DNA of 64,000 nucleotides from JAIBCM01 sp041395165 (GTDB lineage: Bacteria > Verrucomicrobiota > Verrucomicrobiia > JADLBR01 > JAIBCM01). Positions 45,842 to 55,996 of the stretch are shown one piece after another. Each line of letters begins with the position of its first letter. The stretch's first letter is position 1. The stretch lies in assembly GCA_041395165.1 (NCBI GenBank), contig JAWLBA010000003.1:1-64000 (forward strand), written 5' to 3'. Position numbers and translations under genes: made by a program. The notes beneath the pieces were generated by a model. That model was given only the letters and a program-made list of their open reading frames with translations. It searched no databases and had not been told where the DNA came from.

Positions 45842-47306
45842 CACTCGCATACCTCCTCCAGAATTTTTCGCGCCACTTCCCTATCATGAAAAGGGTAACG
45901 CACGCCCTCAATTTCTTGATACGTTTCGTGGCCTTTACCCGCAATCAGAACAATATCTTCCGCTTCCGCTTCATTGAGTGCTGCACGAATTGCTTCCTAC
46001 GATCGACCACAACTTCAAAACCGTTGCCCTTTTTTAGCCCAGCCACGATTTCTTCAATAATAGATTCTGGCTTTTCAAATCGTGGATTGTCCGATGTCAC
46101 ATAAACTCGATTACTCAACTCCATCGCAACGGCACCCATCAAAGGACGTTTGCTTCGATCACGATTTCCACCACAACCAAACACTGTAATCAAACGACGA
46201 TGTGGCACTTGTGCCAATGTTTCCAACGCTTTCCTTAATGCATCATCTGTATGAGCATAATCCACAAAAACTTTAAGCCCTCGAACATTCGGCACCGCTT
46301 CCAAACGACCTGGCACTGATGGCGCACTTTCTAAAGCTTGTGTTAATTCCTGAAAAGCCCCGCCCAACATCAATCCCGCTCCCATCGCCGCAGCAGCATT
46401 AGCAACATTAAATTTCCCAAACAAAGGCAACGCTACGGAACAGTGTTGACCTCGATAAACAAATTCAGCCAAACAACCCCTATCATGCCAACCACGTAAT
46501 TCCCATCGTAAATCTCCAACATTTTCACCAAAAATAATTTTCCTGTCAGATTCCAATAAAAAATTTTTCAACAACATTTGACCACGTTCATCGTCTCCAT
46601 TCACCACCATCGCGCCAGGTTTTTGTTGCTGAGCCAAACCAGCAAACAAACGTTGCTTTGCCAAAAAATAAGATTCCATTTCCGAGTGATAATCCAAATG
46701 ATCACGAGTTAAATTAGTAAAAACCGCTACATCAAAATCCACTCCACCCACCCGATATTGATCCAATGCATGAGAAGAAACCTCCATCACGGCCGCACGA
46801 CAATTCTCTTTCACCATCCTTTGCAACAGCGCATACAACTCACACGATTCCGGCGTCGTATGAGTCGCCGGCTCAACGCAATCTCCAATCTCATAACACA
46901 CCGTTCCAATCAATCCACAACGCAATCCCATCGATTTCAAAAGATGTTTTGTCAAAAAAGCCGTTGTTGTTTTACCATTCGTTCCCGTAATACCAACTAT
47001 TTGCAACTGACGATCTGGAAAATCGAAAAAGCGCTGCGCAATTTTTGCCATAGCCATTCGCGCATTCGCAACTTCAACTCGAGTCACTTCTGTTTCAAAA
47101 TTTTCCTCACCTACAACTGCCACCGCCCCATGACGAACCGCCTCTTGAATAAAATCGCGTCCTTGTTTTTGGCTTCCTGACAAAGCAAAAAAAAGATCCC
47201 CCTTTTTCACGCGACGCGAATCATAAGCCAATCCGTTTACTTGAATTTTTGTTTCACCAAAAAGACGAGCCGATGACACCTCCTGAATTAATTCTTGCAA
47301 CATCAT
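45841..47306 (-). pseudogene. murE: UDP-MurNAc-L-Ala-D-Glu--diamino acid ligase, one apparent frameshift
   Basis: The main frame (47306-45945) gives the first ~435 residues: the P-loop GITGTNGKTTTAFLTKHLL, HTTPESCELYALL, VSSHALDQYRVGG and VDYAHTDDALRKALE. The m-DAP specificity region reads SDNPRFEKPESI (consensus DNPR), so meso-diaminopimelate is the expected third residue. After a break near 46000 the normal C-terminus AIRAALNEAEAEDIVLIAGKG, HETYQEIEG continues in another frame to a TGA at 45841-45843, which overlaps the murF start. The true protein would be about 488 residues. Confidence 0.87.
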
Positions 47307-49077
47307 CGGCTCGCCACCTCCCAGAAAGAAGTTTCAGGACTCAGATCCAAGTGTCGTGCAATGCGTGAAGCCATTGCGGAAAAAACGGGTGCTGCTACTT
47401 GACCGCCATAAATTCCACCACTAGAAGGCTCATCAATAATCGTTAACAGAGCAAACTCAGGATCTTGTGCTGGCAAAAACCCAATAAAAGATGCCAAATA
47501 TCGTTTGTGCGAATATTCTTTCGCTTCATTATCCCATTTGCGCGAAGTCCCAGTTTTTCCCGCTACGGTAAAACCTTCGACTGCAGCTTTACCTGCTGTG
47601 CCTTCTTGTGAAACCACTGACGACAAAGCTTTAATCACCTGCTTCGCAATTTCCGGTCGAATAATCTGTTTCACAACTCGCGGACTGTAACGTGCCACCA
47701 CACTACCCTCTTCATCCAAAACCTCATGAATTAACATAGGTCTCATGAGAACCCCATCATTAGCAATGGCCGACATAGCAGTAATCATTTGCAAAGGTGT
47801 AGCAGCTACTTCATAACCAATCGGAACGCGCGTAATGGAAAGTTTCGACCACTTTGTCAAAGGTCGTAACGTACCAATTTGCTCGCCTGGCATAATCTGA
47901 TTTAAAACCGTTTGCCCAAAACCAAATTCACGAATGTAGCGATAAAGCAACGTCTCACCTAATTTTAAACCCAACTTAGCAAAACCAACATTACTGGATT
48001 TTTGCAAAACCTGTTCCACCGTCAAAGTCCCATAACTGCTATGATCTCGTAAAGGTACGCCTGCCCAAAACCATAAACCATTTTCACAAAAAATCGGTGT
48101 ATCAAGGGTTACCAGTCCCTCATTGAGTGTCGCAGCCGTGGTAACAATCTTAAAAGTCGACCCAGGTTCAAACGTGTCCGTTACACATCGGTTATCTTCC
48201 CAAGTTAAACTCGCTCGCTCGTTAGGATCATAAGTAGGACGATTGGCTAACGCTTTAAATTTCACCTGTTTTTTGGCCTCATCACAATTGCATAAGCGGC
48301 TGCAGGCGGAATAATTAGTCATTGCCTTGTCTAACTCTTTTTCAACAATGTATTGAATTGTTTGATCCAATGTAAGTGAAATAGAGTAACCATTTTTACT
48401 GGCGCATCTTGCGAACGATAAGCGCGAATCTCGTGCCGACTGGCATCATGCTCTGAAACATACCAACCATCGATTCCTTTTAAATAATGATCCATCGAAG
48501 CTTCAATACCATCCTTGCCATTCCCTTCACTATCAACATAACCCAACACATGACTCGCATTTCGCCCTTCGGGATAACGACGTTGATATTCGTCCACGCC
48601 CAAAATGCCAGGCCATTGGAAGGCCTCGATTTTTTCCCAGGCTGAAAGCTCTACTTTCTTTTTTAAAACAACCAATGAACGAGAATCGTTTAAACGTTTT
48701 AAAATCTCCTCTGAATCCATTTCCAAAAAAGGCGCTAGCGATTGAGCTATTTGCTCTAAGGATATTCTTTTTTTAGGATTTTTTGTTTCCTGATTTTTTT
48801 GAATGATCTGTCGTATTCGAAAAAGATCTGCTTGAATGGTTTTATAAGGAATGCTGGTCGCCAAAAGATTACCATTACGATCCAGAATATCACCACGTCA
48901 GGCGTAAACCATTTTACGAAAAGTATGATTTGCTGCCTGCTCAGGCCTGAAATAATAATCATGCTTCCCTACCTGCACTTCTAACAAACGCAAGGAAAGA
49001 ACAGTAAATAAAAAAACTAAACCGCTAATCGCAAGTACTGCGCGCTTTCGCATGTGTTCTGTCCAAGAAAAATTCAT
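47303..49077 (-). pseudogene. ftsI: Septal penicillin-binding protein FtsI (PBP3-type), in-frame stop and frameshift
   Basis: Class B PBP transpeptidase. From ATG 49077: a short basic cytoplasmic start, one membrane helix (AVLAISGLVFLFTVLSLRLL) and FRKMVYA, then an in-frame TGA (48898-48900) exactly before RGDILDRNGNLLATSI, the hallmark N-terminal motif of the family. A frameshift in an A run near 48395 follows (DAPVKM to NGYSISLTLDQTIQ). The transpeptidase domain is complete: SxxK as GSTFKIVTT, SSN as SSNVGFAKLG and KTG as AGKTGTSRKW. No PASTA domains. About 590 residues when joined. The upstream in-frame ATG at 49179 would overlap ftsL. Confidence 0.85.
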
Positions 49078-49165
49078 CGCGCTTGAGCCACTTTGGCAGG
49101 CGTTCTGGTAAAACAACGACACAACCCACCAAACCATCACACTGGTATTTGTTCTTGTTTTGATT

Positions 49166-49433
49166 TCAAACAGATTCATAATCCAGTTCTTGAACCCGAT
49201 TTCTTAAATTTTCGGGATTCTTTAAACGCGCGACATAAGCTTCTTGAATTTGATTTTTTCTTTAATTCGCGCAGCATTTTCGCCTGAAACTAAGTTTCCT
49301 CACTTAGATGCCGATGCGTGTTGTGTTGAACAATAAAACCCAAACCCAATAACGTAACAAAAAGAATAACGATACCCAGTTTAATAGCAGTGAAAACTTG
49401 AAAAGCTTGTGCTTCACGCAGTCGATTATTCAT
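49166..49433 (-). pseudogene. ftsL: FtsL-like division protein, interrupted
   Basis: Reconstructed: MNNRLREAQAFQVFTAIKLG from ATG 49433, a membrane helix (IVILFVTLLGLGFIV), then SEET, an in-frame TAG (49290-49292), FQAKMLRE, a frameshift near 49260, and a helix ending NPENLRNRVQELDYESV with TGA at 49166-49168. A short cytoplasmic start, one membrane segment and a periplasmic coiled coil are the FtsL layout, and its place between rsmH and ftsI is the standard one. Sequence similarity in this family is weak, so the call depends on order and topology. The exact 3' end is uncertain because of the sequence damage. Confidence 0.6.
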
Positions 49434-50403
49434 AACGGCCTCCTGATTCTTGTTGAAGAGTTAATTTTTCCACCGCTCGCAATTTGGCGCTTCGCCTGAC
49501 GAGGATTATTGGCGAGTCTCTTCAGCACTCGCAACAATCGGCTTTTTGGTGATAAGTTGAAAAAATTTGTTTAGGATTCAGCACATAGCCAAATCCAACG
49601 GGGTGTTTCTTCAAAAGCGCGACTTTTCTCCTGCATCGTGCGCTTCACAATTTGATCTTCAAGGAATGAAAAGTAATTACAGCCAGCCGTCCTTGCGGTT
49701 TAAAATTTTTTCCACTAACTCCGAGCACCTTTTTTAAGGCGCCCATTTCATCATTAACTGCCATACGAAACTGGCAGAAAAGAACGTGGCTGGATGATGT
49801 GAACGCGAGCCTCCACCGCGATAAACCTCCTCAATCACAGCCACTAAATTTTTTTGTTGTTTTTATGGGACGCGACATGGAACGCGCTTTCACAATCGCA
49901 CGCGCAATGGCTCGAGCTCTCAGTTTCCTCCACCATATTCACGCAACCAAAAAACCATATCCTCCTCCGTTGCCGCTTGTAAAAGTTGAAATAGCGGTTG
50001 CCCTTGTGACGGATCCATGCGCATATCCAAATCCGCATCCGAATCGAAAACTGAAACCTCGCTCCGGAGTATCGAATTGGTGCGAGGAAACGCCCAAATC
50101 CAGTAACACTCCATCGAAACCATTTTCCGGCAACTCGTCGATCTGAGAAAAATTTCTTTTTTGGGCAGAAAATCGATCGCCAAATCGCATTAACCGCTTG
50201 CTGGCAAATGAAATAGCAACGGGATCGCGATCCCATCCCAACACACGCGCTCCCGCATTTAACAAAACTTCGCTGTGACCCCCACCACCCAATGTGGCAT
50301 CGAGATAACATTTTCCAGGCGCCGGTTGCAATACCTCTACAACCTCGCAGACCAAAACCGGCTCGTGATAAGAAGCCTCTTTCAGTAATTTTTCCCCATT
50401 CAT
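49426..50403 (-). pseudogene. rsmH: 16S rRNA m4C1402 methyltransferase, several apparent frameshifts
   Basis: N-terminal frame from ATG 50403: SYHEPVLVCEVVEVLQPAPG, the SAM-binding LDATLGGGGHSEVLL and GVLLDLGVSSHQFDTPERGFSF. The rest continues in other frames: DSDADLDMRMDPSQGQPLFQ near 50030, EYGGGN near 49925, AIARAMARALSF-like helices, then GRLAVITFHSL near 49680, EDQIVKRTMQEKSRAF, and an ending SAKLRAVEKLTLQQESGGRY with TAA at 49426-49428. These match RsmH in order. At least four shifts are needed in about 600 nt, the worst-damaged gene in the cluster. The first gene after mraZ in the classical dcw order. Confidence 0.82.
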
Positions 50404-50429
50404 TTTTTCCAATTCTTTGTTTTGTCGTC

Positions 50430-50857
50430 TTACAACCCTAAATCTTCCAAGCTCAAACGAGTTTCGCGTTTAATTTTACGACGTTTTTCATCCCAAATTT
50501 CAAAATGATCCAAAGCGCCAGCTAAAATGGCATTTTTCTTCAAGGCCGCATGATGACGTAATCTTTCCGAAATCATCACGCGCCCTTGTGCATCCCACAC
50601 AATTTTCTGTGCAATCATTGCGAGCGCCTCGATTTTTTTTCTGCGTTATCCGCCAACGGTAAATCAATAATTTTTTCCTGCTGTCATTATAACCAAGAAC
50701 TGGATAAACACTTCAAACAACCTTCGTTAGAAGGAAAAACAAACAGTTGCGATTCATACCCCTCATCTCGCCATTCCGATGGAATGGTAATACGCCCCTT
50801 CGCATCAAAGCCGTGCTCGAACGAATCCGCATAACTGGCTTTAAAGGGAGCATTCAT
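50430..50857 (-). pseudogene. mraZ: Transcriptional regulator MraZ, apparent frameshifts
   Basis: Double AbrB-like-domain DNA-binding protein that controls the dcw operon. First domain from ATG 50857: MNAPFKASYADSFEHGFDAK, GRITIPSEWRDEG. Second domain: AMIAQKIVWDAQGRVMISERLR to LSLEDLGL, ending at 50430. The linker (50620-50690) is readable only by changing frame at least twice (NDSRKK, DLPLADNAEKK). About 142 residues when joined, normal for MraZ. The frame is open upstream to 50902, but that stretch contains the repeat operator, so 50857 is the better start. Confidence 0.83.
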
Positions 50858-50888
50858 AATTTTTAAAGGGAGAATATGGTTTCTTTTT

Positions 50889-50921
50889 CCATATTCAACC
50901 ACTTTACACCATTTCTTGCCA
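50889..50921 (-). promoter_or_regulatory. Probable MraZ operator: four TGG boxes at 10-nt spacing
   Basis: On the minus strand TGGCA, TGGTG, TGGTT and TGGAA follow each other with exactly 5-nt spacers; the TGG triplets begin at 50921, 50911, 50901 and 50891. The last box lies about 30 nt before the mraZ ATG. In E. coli MraZ binds direct TGGGN repeats with 5-nt spacers upstream of its own gene, so autoregulation of the dcw operon is the natural reading. Confidence 0.65.
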
Positions 50922-51113
50922 CCAACGCAAATAAAAAATTATCTTTTTTTTAAATCTTTTTTGCTCAGCTAGATTAGCCAACCCAACCTAAAAATGACTT
51001 ACCAAGATCGCTCAATAACAACCGCTCATCCTTTTTAACTTCGATTATTAATAAATTTTAATCACAAAAATCTCTTTGACGGTTTAAAACTTGCGGGCAC
51101 ATTGAATAAAGTC

Positions 51114-52148
51114 ATGAAATGGCACCATTTGCAAGCGACTCACTTTTTTAAAAAAGAAATTCCCCTCATTCGAGGGAGATTCGAGGTTCCTTTTTCAGAA
51201 ATTTATCCTCAACTAAAAGAAGTTGATCTTTTTATTCGCAAGCAAGTAGCCGCCTTTGATCCGGCGTTGGTGGGTTATTTGAGTTACGTTTTAGAAACAC
51301 GCGGCAAAAATCTGCGACCCGCCTTAGTTTTGTTGGGAGGCGGCATTTCGGGAAGCATTCACTCAGACCATATCAAATTAGCCTCAGTCGTAGAACTTAT
51401 TCATCTAGCTTCCTTGGTTCACGACGATATTTTGGATCACGCAGAGGTTAGGCGAGGAAAAGTTACGGCTCATACCCGATGGGGCCCAGAAACCGCGGTT
51501 TTATTGGGCGACTGTCTTTTCGCGCACGCTCTCAAATTATGCACCAGTTTCGAAAATCGACGGGTAGCAGAAAGAGTTGCGGAAGCCGCTAGCGATTTGA
51601 TTCAAGGCGAAATTTTGCAAACCCAACGTCAATTTGATCTGACATTTTCCATGGAAGATTATTTTCGAATCATCGGCATGAAAACAGCCGCTTTATTTGA
51701 AGTTTCCACTGAACTCAGTGCGCTTTTGAATCAAGTTAGCGAAGAAAAAAAAGAAGCGTTACGCCGATTAGGCAGGCATTTGGGAGTGGCTTACCAAATT
51801 TACGATGACTGCCTGGATCTCGTGGGCACCGAAAATCAAACAGGAAAAACATTGGGAACAGACCTTGTTAAGGGCAAATTGACATTACCCGTTCTTTTTT
51901 ATCTTCAAACGCTTCAAGGTCGGGAATTAGAAAAAGCGCATGAAATTATTTTAAGTGGCGAATTGGAAAGTTACTATCAACTCATCCAAGCGATTCATAC
52001 CTCAGGACAATTTCGTCGCGCTATTGAAAGTTTTACTAAAGAAATTGATGCCAGTCGTGCTTATCTTTCTGAATGCACGAAAAATGTTTATCGCGATGGA
52101 TTAGAAAAATTCCTCCGAGCATTGAAACAACAACTTGACCCTCTTTAA
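51114..52148 (+). CDS. Polyprenyl diphosphate synthase
   Basis: 344 residues from ATG 51114 (a TTG four codons upstream is also open). Trans-prenyltransferase that builds long-chain polyprenyl diphosphates, usually the side chain of menaquinone or ubiquinone. Both Asp-rich motifs are present: first ASLVHDDILDHAEVRRG (~residue 102), second YQIYDDCLDLVGTENQTGKTLGTD (~230). GKNLRPALVLLGG (~66) binds isopentenyl diphosphate. The chain length cannot be set from sequence; IspB-type C40 synthases are the closest pattern. It converges on oppC with a 14-nt gap and no terminator between them. Confidence 0.9.
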   Translation: MKWHHLQATHFFKKEIPLIRGRFEVPFSEIYPQLKEVDLFIRKQVAAFDPALVGYLSYVLETRGKNLRPALVLLGGGISGSIHSDHIKLASVVELIHLASLVHDDILDHAEVRRGKVTAHTRWGPETAVLLGDCLFAHALKLCTSFENRRVAERVAEAASDLIQGEILQTQRQFDLTFSMEDYFRIIGMKTAALFEVSTELSALLNQVSEEKKEALRRLGRHLGVAYQIYDDCLDLVGTENQTGKTLGTDLVKGKLTLPVLFYLQTLQGRELEKAHEIILSGELESYYQLIQAIHTSGQFRRAIESFTKEIDASRAYLSECTKNVYRDGLEKFLRALKQQLDPL

Positions 52149-52162
52149 ATGTTGCCCAGATA

Positions 52163-53065
52163 TCAATGCGATTGACTTCGCGGATCGAGCCAATCACGCA
52201 AGCCATCTCCCAAAAAGTTCAAGGCCAACAAAGTTATAGCCATAGCTAAACTAGGCGTAAAAAGCAGCCACCAATAACTTTTAATAGGATTAATAATTTG
52301 CGCTCCGCTGGAAATCATAATTCCCCAACTTGAAAGCGGCGCCTGAACGCCCAAACCTAAAAAGCTAAGAAGCGATTCCTCCAAAATAACCACTGGAATG
52401 GTTAAGGTTAAATAGACCAATATAATACCCATAAGATTGGGCAAAATATGTCGAAACAAGAGATAAAAATGATTTTGTCCCAAAGCGCGGCTCGCCGTTA
52501 CAAATTGTCGCTCCTTCAAAGTCAACACTTGCCCTCGCACAATGCGCGCCATAGTCAGCCACTCATCAGCGCCCAATCCTACGAATAATAAAACTAGTCG
52601 GGCTTGAGCCGCTAACTCTGGCCATTCCAAACGCGTTAATAAACGGCGCATTTGCCAGTCCAACATACTAATCAAAGTAATAACAAAAATGAGCCGTGGA
52701 ATACTATAAAGCACATCTACCAAACGCATCATCACCAAATCAGTTTTACCTCCGATATAACCGGAAATCGCACCATAACTCACGCCAATCAACAAACTTA
52801 CTAGAGCGCCCACAAATCCTACCAACAAAGAAATTCGCGCACCATAAAGCATGCGCGTGAAAACATCGCGTCCCAACAAATCCGTCCCACCCCAATGCTG
52901 CCAACTGGGAGGAGAAAATGCCGCAACGCTACCCGTTTCATAATCGTAAGGAGAAAAACAAGGTCCGATGACAGCTGACAACACCACAATACATAAAATG
53001 CATAAAGCTATCATGATGCGTCGATGAATTAGAATTTGAGAAAAAAGTTTCATCCGAAATATCAC
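52163..53065 (-). CDS. oppC: Peptide-type ABC transporter permease, OppC/DppC family
   Basis: 300 residues with about six membrane helices. The N-terminal part (IGPCFSPYDYETGS, HWGGTDLLGRDVFTRMLYGARISLLVG) is the typical OppC opening, and the EAA loop (ASRALGQNHFYLLFRHILPNLMG, ~200) couples to the ATPase. Start GTG 53065 overlaps the oppB stop; an ATG at 53053 is the alternative. Pairs with oppB and oppA upstream. No oppD/oppF ATPase genes follow in this window, so those subunits are encoded elsewhere. Confidence 0.9.
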   Translation of the reverse strand: MIFRMKLFSQILIHRRIMIALCILCIVVLSAVIGPCFSPYDYETGSVAAFSPPSWQHWGGTDLLGRDVFTRMLYGARISLLVGFVGALVSLLIGVSYGAISGYIGGKTDLVMMRLVDVLYSIPRLIFVITLISMLDWQMRRLLTRLEWPELAAQARLVLLFVGLGADEWLTMARIVRGQVLTLKERQFVTASRALGQNHFYLLFRHILPNLMGIILVYLTLTIPVVILEESLLSFLGLGVQAPLSSWGIMISSGAQIINPIKSYWWLLFTPSLAMAITLLALNFLGDGLRDWLDPRSQSH

Positions 53066-53979
53066 GCAGATTGAATCCGTTTATCTAACAAGCCATAAAG
53101 CAGATCGACTACCAGATTGAAAGCAATAAGCAACATGCTATAAACCAGTGTAATGCCCCCCACGACAAAAACGTCGCGATTCAAAACGCCGTTCACAAAA
53201 AAAGGGCCAATGCCAGGAATTTTAAAAATTTCTTCCACAACCAAAGAACCGGTTAAAATATTAGCCGCAAGCGGCCCGGAATAAGAAACCACGGGTAGCG
53301 CAGCATTTTTTAAAGCATGAACATAAAGCACGCGCCATTCGGCAAGACCTTTAGCTCGAGCGGTGCGAATATAATCTTGATTCAATGTTTCCAACATACT
53401 CACCCGCACCATTCGAGCGAGGTAAGCCATGTAAGGAAGGCTCAAAGCTAAAGCAGGTAAAAAAACTTGTTGCACCGTCCCCCAACCGCCTACGGGTAAC
53501 CATCCTAACTTAAAACTAAAAAGAACAATGAGCAACGGCCCGATTACAAAACTTGGTAACGCAATCCCAAGCAAAGCTAGAAACATCAAAATATAATCCG
53601 ACGGTCGATTATGTCGATAGGCCGCCCAAATTCCCAAAAAACAACCTCCACCCAACGCCAAAAAAAAAGCAATGCCGCCCAGAAAAGCGGAAATGGGCAA
53701 TGTTTGAGAAATGATTTCGTTCACCGTGCGATTACGATATTTCGTCGATAATCGCAAGTCACCTCGAGCCACATCTTTCAAGTAATAATAAAGCTGAGTG
53801 AGCACGGGACCGTCCAACTGATATTGCGCCATGAGTTGACGTTTGATGCTTTCGGGCATCGCTTTTTCACGATCAAACGGCCCACCAGGAGCTAAACGCA
53901 TCAAAAAAAAAGTCAAACAAACCACTGCAAACAAAGTGGGAATCGCCAATAAAACACGGATAACAAAACGTTGCCCCAT
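53062..53979 (-). CDS. oppB: Peptide-type ABC transporter permease, OppB/DppB family
   Basis: 305 residues with six membrane helices. Starts RFVIRVLLAIPTLFAVVCLTFFLMRLAPGGPF, the standard OppB opening, with the EAA loop YIRTARAKGLAEWRVLYVHALKNAALPV (~200) and the closing PGIGPFFVNGVLNRDVFVVGG. Starts 5 nt after oppA and overlaps the oppC start. Imports oligopeptides or related compounds with the OppA protein; the exact substrate is not readable. Confidence 0.92.
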   Translation of the reverse strand: MGQRFVIRVLLAIPTLFAVVCLTFFLMRLAPGGPFDREKAMPESIKRQLMAQYQLDGPVLTQLYYYLKDVARGDLRLSTKYRNRTVNEIISQTLPISAFLGGIAFFLALGGGCFLGIWAAYRHNRPSDYILMFLALLGIALPSFVIGPLLIVLFSFKLGWLPVGGWGTVQQVFLPALALSLPYMAYLARMVRVSMLETLNQDYIRTARAKGLAEWRVLYVHALKNAALPVVSYSGPLAANILTGSLVVEEIFKIPGIGPFFVNGVLNRDVFVVGGITLVYSMLLIAFNLVVDLLYGLLDKRIQSA

Positions 53980-53984
53980 AAAAT

Positions 53985-55580
53985 TTATTTTCGAAACATT
54001 TCTCGAATAGGATATTCATCAATCAAGTTCAGATGCAAGCCTCCTAATCGATTCGCGTCATATAATTTAATGCCAACAAAATGAAAAATAGGAACAATGG
54101 GCACCTGTTCTTCCACAAGAATGGTTTCAGCTTGATGAAGCAGTTGCGCGCGTTTATCGGGATTATTTTCCTGATTGGCTTGAGTCATCAATTGATCATA
54201 TTGAGCAAAACTCCATCCCGTGCGATTATTGCCGCGCTCTGTCACAAAACAATCGAGAAAAGTATTGGGATCAGCATAATCCCCTACCCAACTGGAGCGC
54301 GCAATATCATAATCCAATTGACTTAATGAATTGAGATAAACTTTCCATTCCTGATTTCTCAATTCCACTCGAATTCCTAACTCTTTTTTCATCATACTTT
54401 GAAAAGCCAATGCGATATTTTCGTCCTGCTCCGTTTTATTATATAGCAGTGTGATGGCAGGAAAATTTTTCCCATTCGGATAACCAGCCTGAGCTAATAA
54501 TTTTCGACCCAAATCAGGATCGCGGCTCAAACCTTGTGGCGGTTGATATTGCGGCAGCCCTGGAGGTGTGAAAGATCCTGTAACCGGTTCGCCCGCGCGC
54601 GTAATGCGTTCGACAATAAATTTTTTATCAATCGATAATGCAATCGCTTTGCGAACTAAAGGATTATTGAAAGGAGGTCGCGTAACATTGAAACGATAAA
54701 AATAAGTAGCCAAAATCGGAGCAATATGACAATCAGGCCGTTTACGTAGTTCACCCAACAGCAAAGGCGGTATACTGCCTTTATCCAAAACAAGATCGGC
54801 AACACCGGTTTGATAAAAATTAAAAGCTGTCGTTGCCTGATTAATCGGCAACGCTTCTACCGTGTTTAATCGCACTTGATCCACGCGCCAATAATAAGGA
54901 TTTTTTTCCAACCGAATACGATCATTAATCCGCCAATCCGTCAGACGATAAGCTCCATTGGAAACTAATTTTCCTGGTTTAATCCAATCTAAGCCGTAGC
55001 GCCGAAGGGTAGGAAAATGAACCGGATAAGTCGTCACAAACGCGCACAGATCGAGAAAAAAAGGTGTGGGATCGTGCAGCCTCACTTCCAACGTTTGCGA
55101 ATCAAGCGCTTTCACCCCCACTCGATTAAAATCTTTCATTTTACCATCGTGATAAGCCTCGGCATTTTCAAGATAATAAAGAATTTCTGCATAATCCGAA
55201 GTTGTTACTGGATTTAACACGCGCTCCCACGATTGCGCAAAATCTTGCGCAGTTACAGAATCACCATTACTCCAACGCGCGTTGTTTCTTAAATAAAAAC
55301 GGTAAGTTAACCCATCAGGAGAAATCTCCCAACGTTCCGCCATGCCAGGCCCAACACGACCATAACCATCGCGTGAAGTTAATCCTTCGAAAAGCGCCAT
55401 CACAATGCGCCCCTCCGGTTGGCCTGTAATGATAGCCGGATCCAAACTTTCCGGCTCAATACCATTAATAAAAACCAAATCTGCTCGAGGCTTGGAAGGC
55501 GAACAGGAAGAAAGGAAAAATCCCAAAAAAATAAAATAAAGAAAAAATCGTAACAACGCGTTACGGCTGATTTGTGGCAT
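53985..55580 (-). CDS. oppA: Peptide ABC transporter substrate-binding lipoprotein, OppA family
   Basis: 531 residues of the SBP_bac_5 family. A lipoprotein signal (RFFLYFIFLGFFLSSCSPS, lipobox LSSC) anchors it. The family opening GIEPESLDPAIITGQPEGRIVMALFEGL, and WSNGDSVTAQDFAQSWERVLNP (~103) are clear, as is NPLVRKAIALSIDKKFIVERI (~305). Its start lies inside the end of secG (20-nt overlap), then oppB and oppC follow. Peptides are the expected ligand, with murein peptides possible. Confidence 0.93.
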   Translation of the reverse strand: MPQISRNALLRFFLYFIFLGFFLSSCSPSKPRADLVFINGIEPESLDPAIITGQPEGRIVMALFEGLTSRDGYGRVGPGMAERWEISPDGLTYRFYLRNNARWSNGDSVTAQDFAQSWERVLNPVTTSDYAEILYYLENAEAYHDGKMKDFNRVGVKALDSQTLEVRLHDPTPFFLDLCAFVTTYPVHFPTLRRYGLDWIKPGKLVSNGAYRLTDWRINDRIRLEKNPYYWRVDQVRLNTVEALPINQATTAFNFYQTGVADLVLDKGSIPPLLLGELRKRPDCHIAPILATYFYRFNVTRPPFNNPLVRKAIALSIDKKFIVERITRAGEPVTGSFTPPGLPQYQPPQGLSRDPDLGRKLLAQAGYPNGKNFPAITLLYNKTEQDENIALAFQSMMKKELGIRVELRNQEWKVYLNSLSQLDYDIARSSWVGDYADPNTFLDCFVTERGNNRTGWSFAQYDQLMTQANQENNPDKRAQLLHQAETILVEEQVPIVPIFHFVGIKLYDANRLGGLHLNLIDEYPIREMFRK

Positions 55581-55947
55581 TGGAAGAAAGATTAGTGGTC
55601 AAATCCATGACGTTAGTTTCCAAAGACAAAATATTGGTAGAAACCGAAGTTGGCTTCGTTGTGCGTTCCGTTAACGCTTTTTGAACTTCATTGGAAGGCG
55701 TGGAGCGGTGTGCGTAAAGCGAGCTTAAGGTTAATATAATGCCAAAAAATAAAACCACGCACCAAACAGTTAAGCGACTCAACACATTAGACGTGTCAGC
55801 GCCAAAAACCGATTCGGTCATGCCGGAACCAAATGCCGCACCCAATCCTTCTTGCTTCGGGCGTTGCATCAAAATCAAAAGCACCATGAAAGCACAAAGC
55901 GGCACCAAAACAATTTGCAATCCTATGATGATAAAATTTGTCCACAT
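55561..55947 (-). CDS. secG: Preprotein translocase subunit SecG
   Basis: 128 residues. Two membrane helices (FIIIGLQIVLVPLCAFMVLLILM and LTVWCVVLFFGIILTLSSLY) flank the family loop QRPKQEGLGAAFGSGMTESVFG, which is diagnostic. The C-terminal Ser/Thr/Asn-rich tail is longer than in E. coli SecG. It follows tpiA by 49 nt; pgk-tpiA-secG is a common bacterial order. Confidence 0.92.
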   Translation of the reverse strand: MWTNFIIIGLQIVLVPLCAFMVLLILMQRPKQEGLGAAFGSGMTESVFGADTSNVLSRLTVWCVVLFFGIILTLSSLYAHRSTPSNEVQKALTERTTKPTSVSTNILSLETNVMDLTTNLSSNATNQP

Positions 55948-55996
55948 AATATGATTTTTAATGAATCAAAGCCGGCTAAAATGTCATAGTTCTTTC

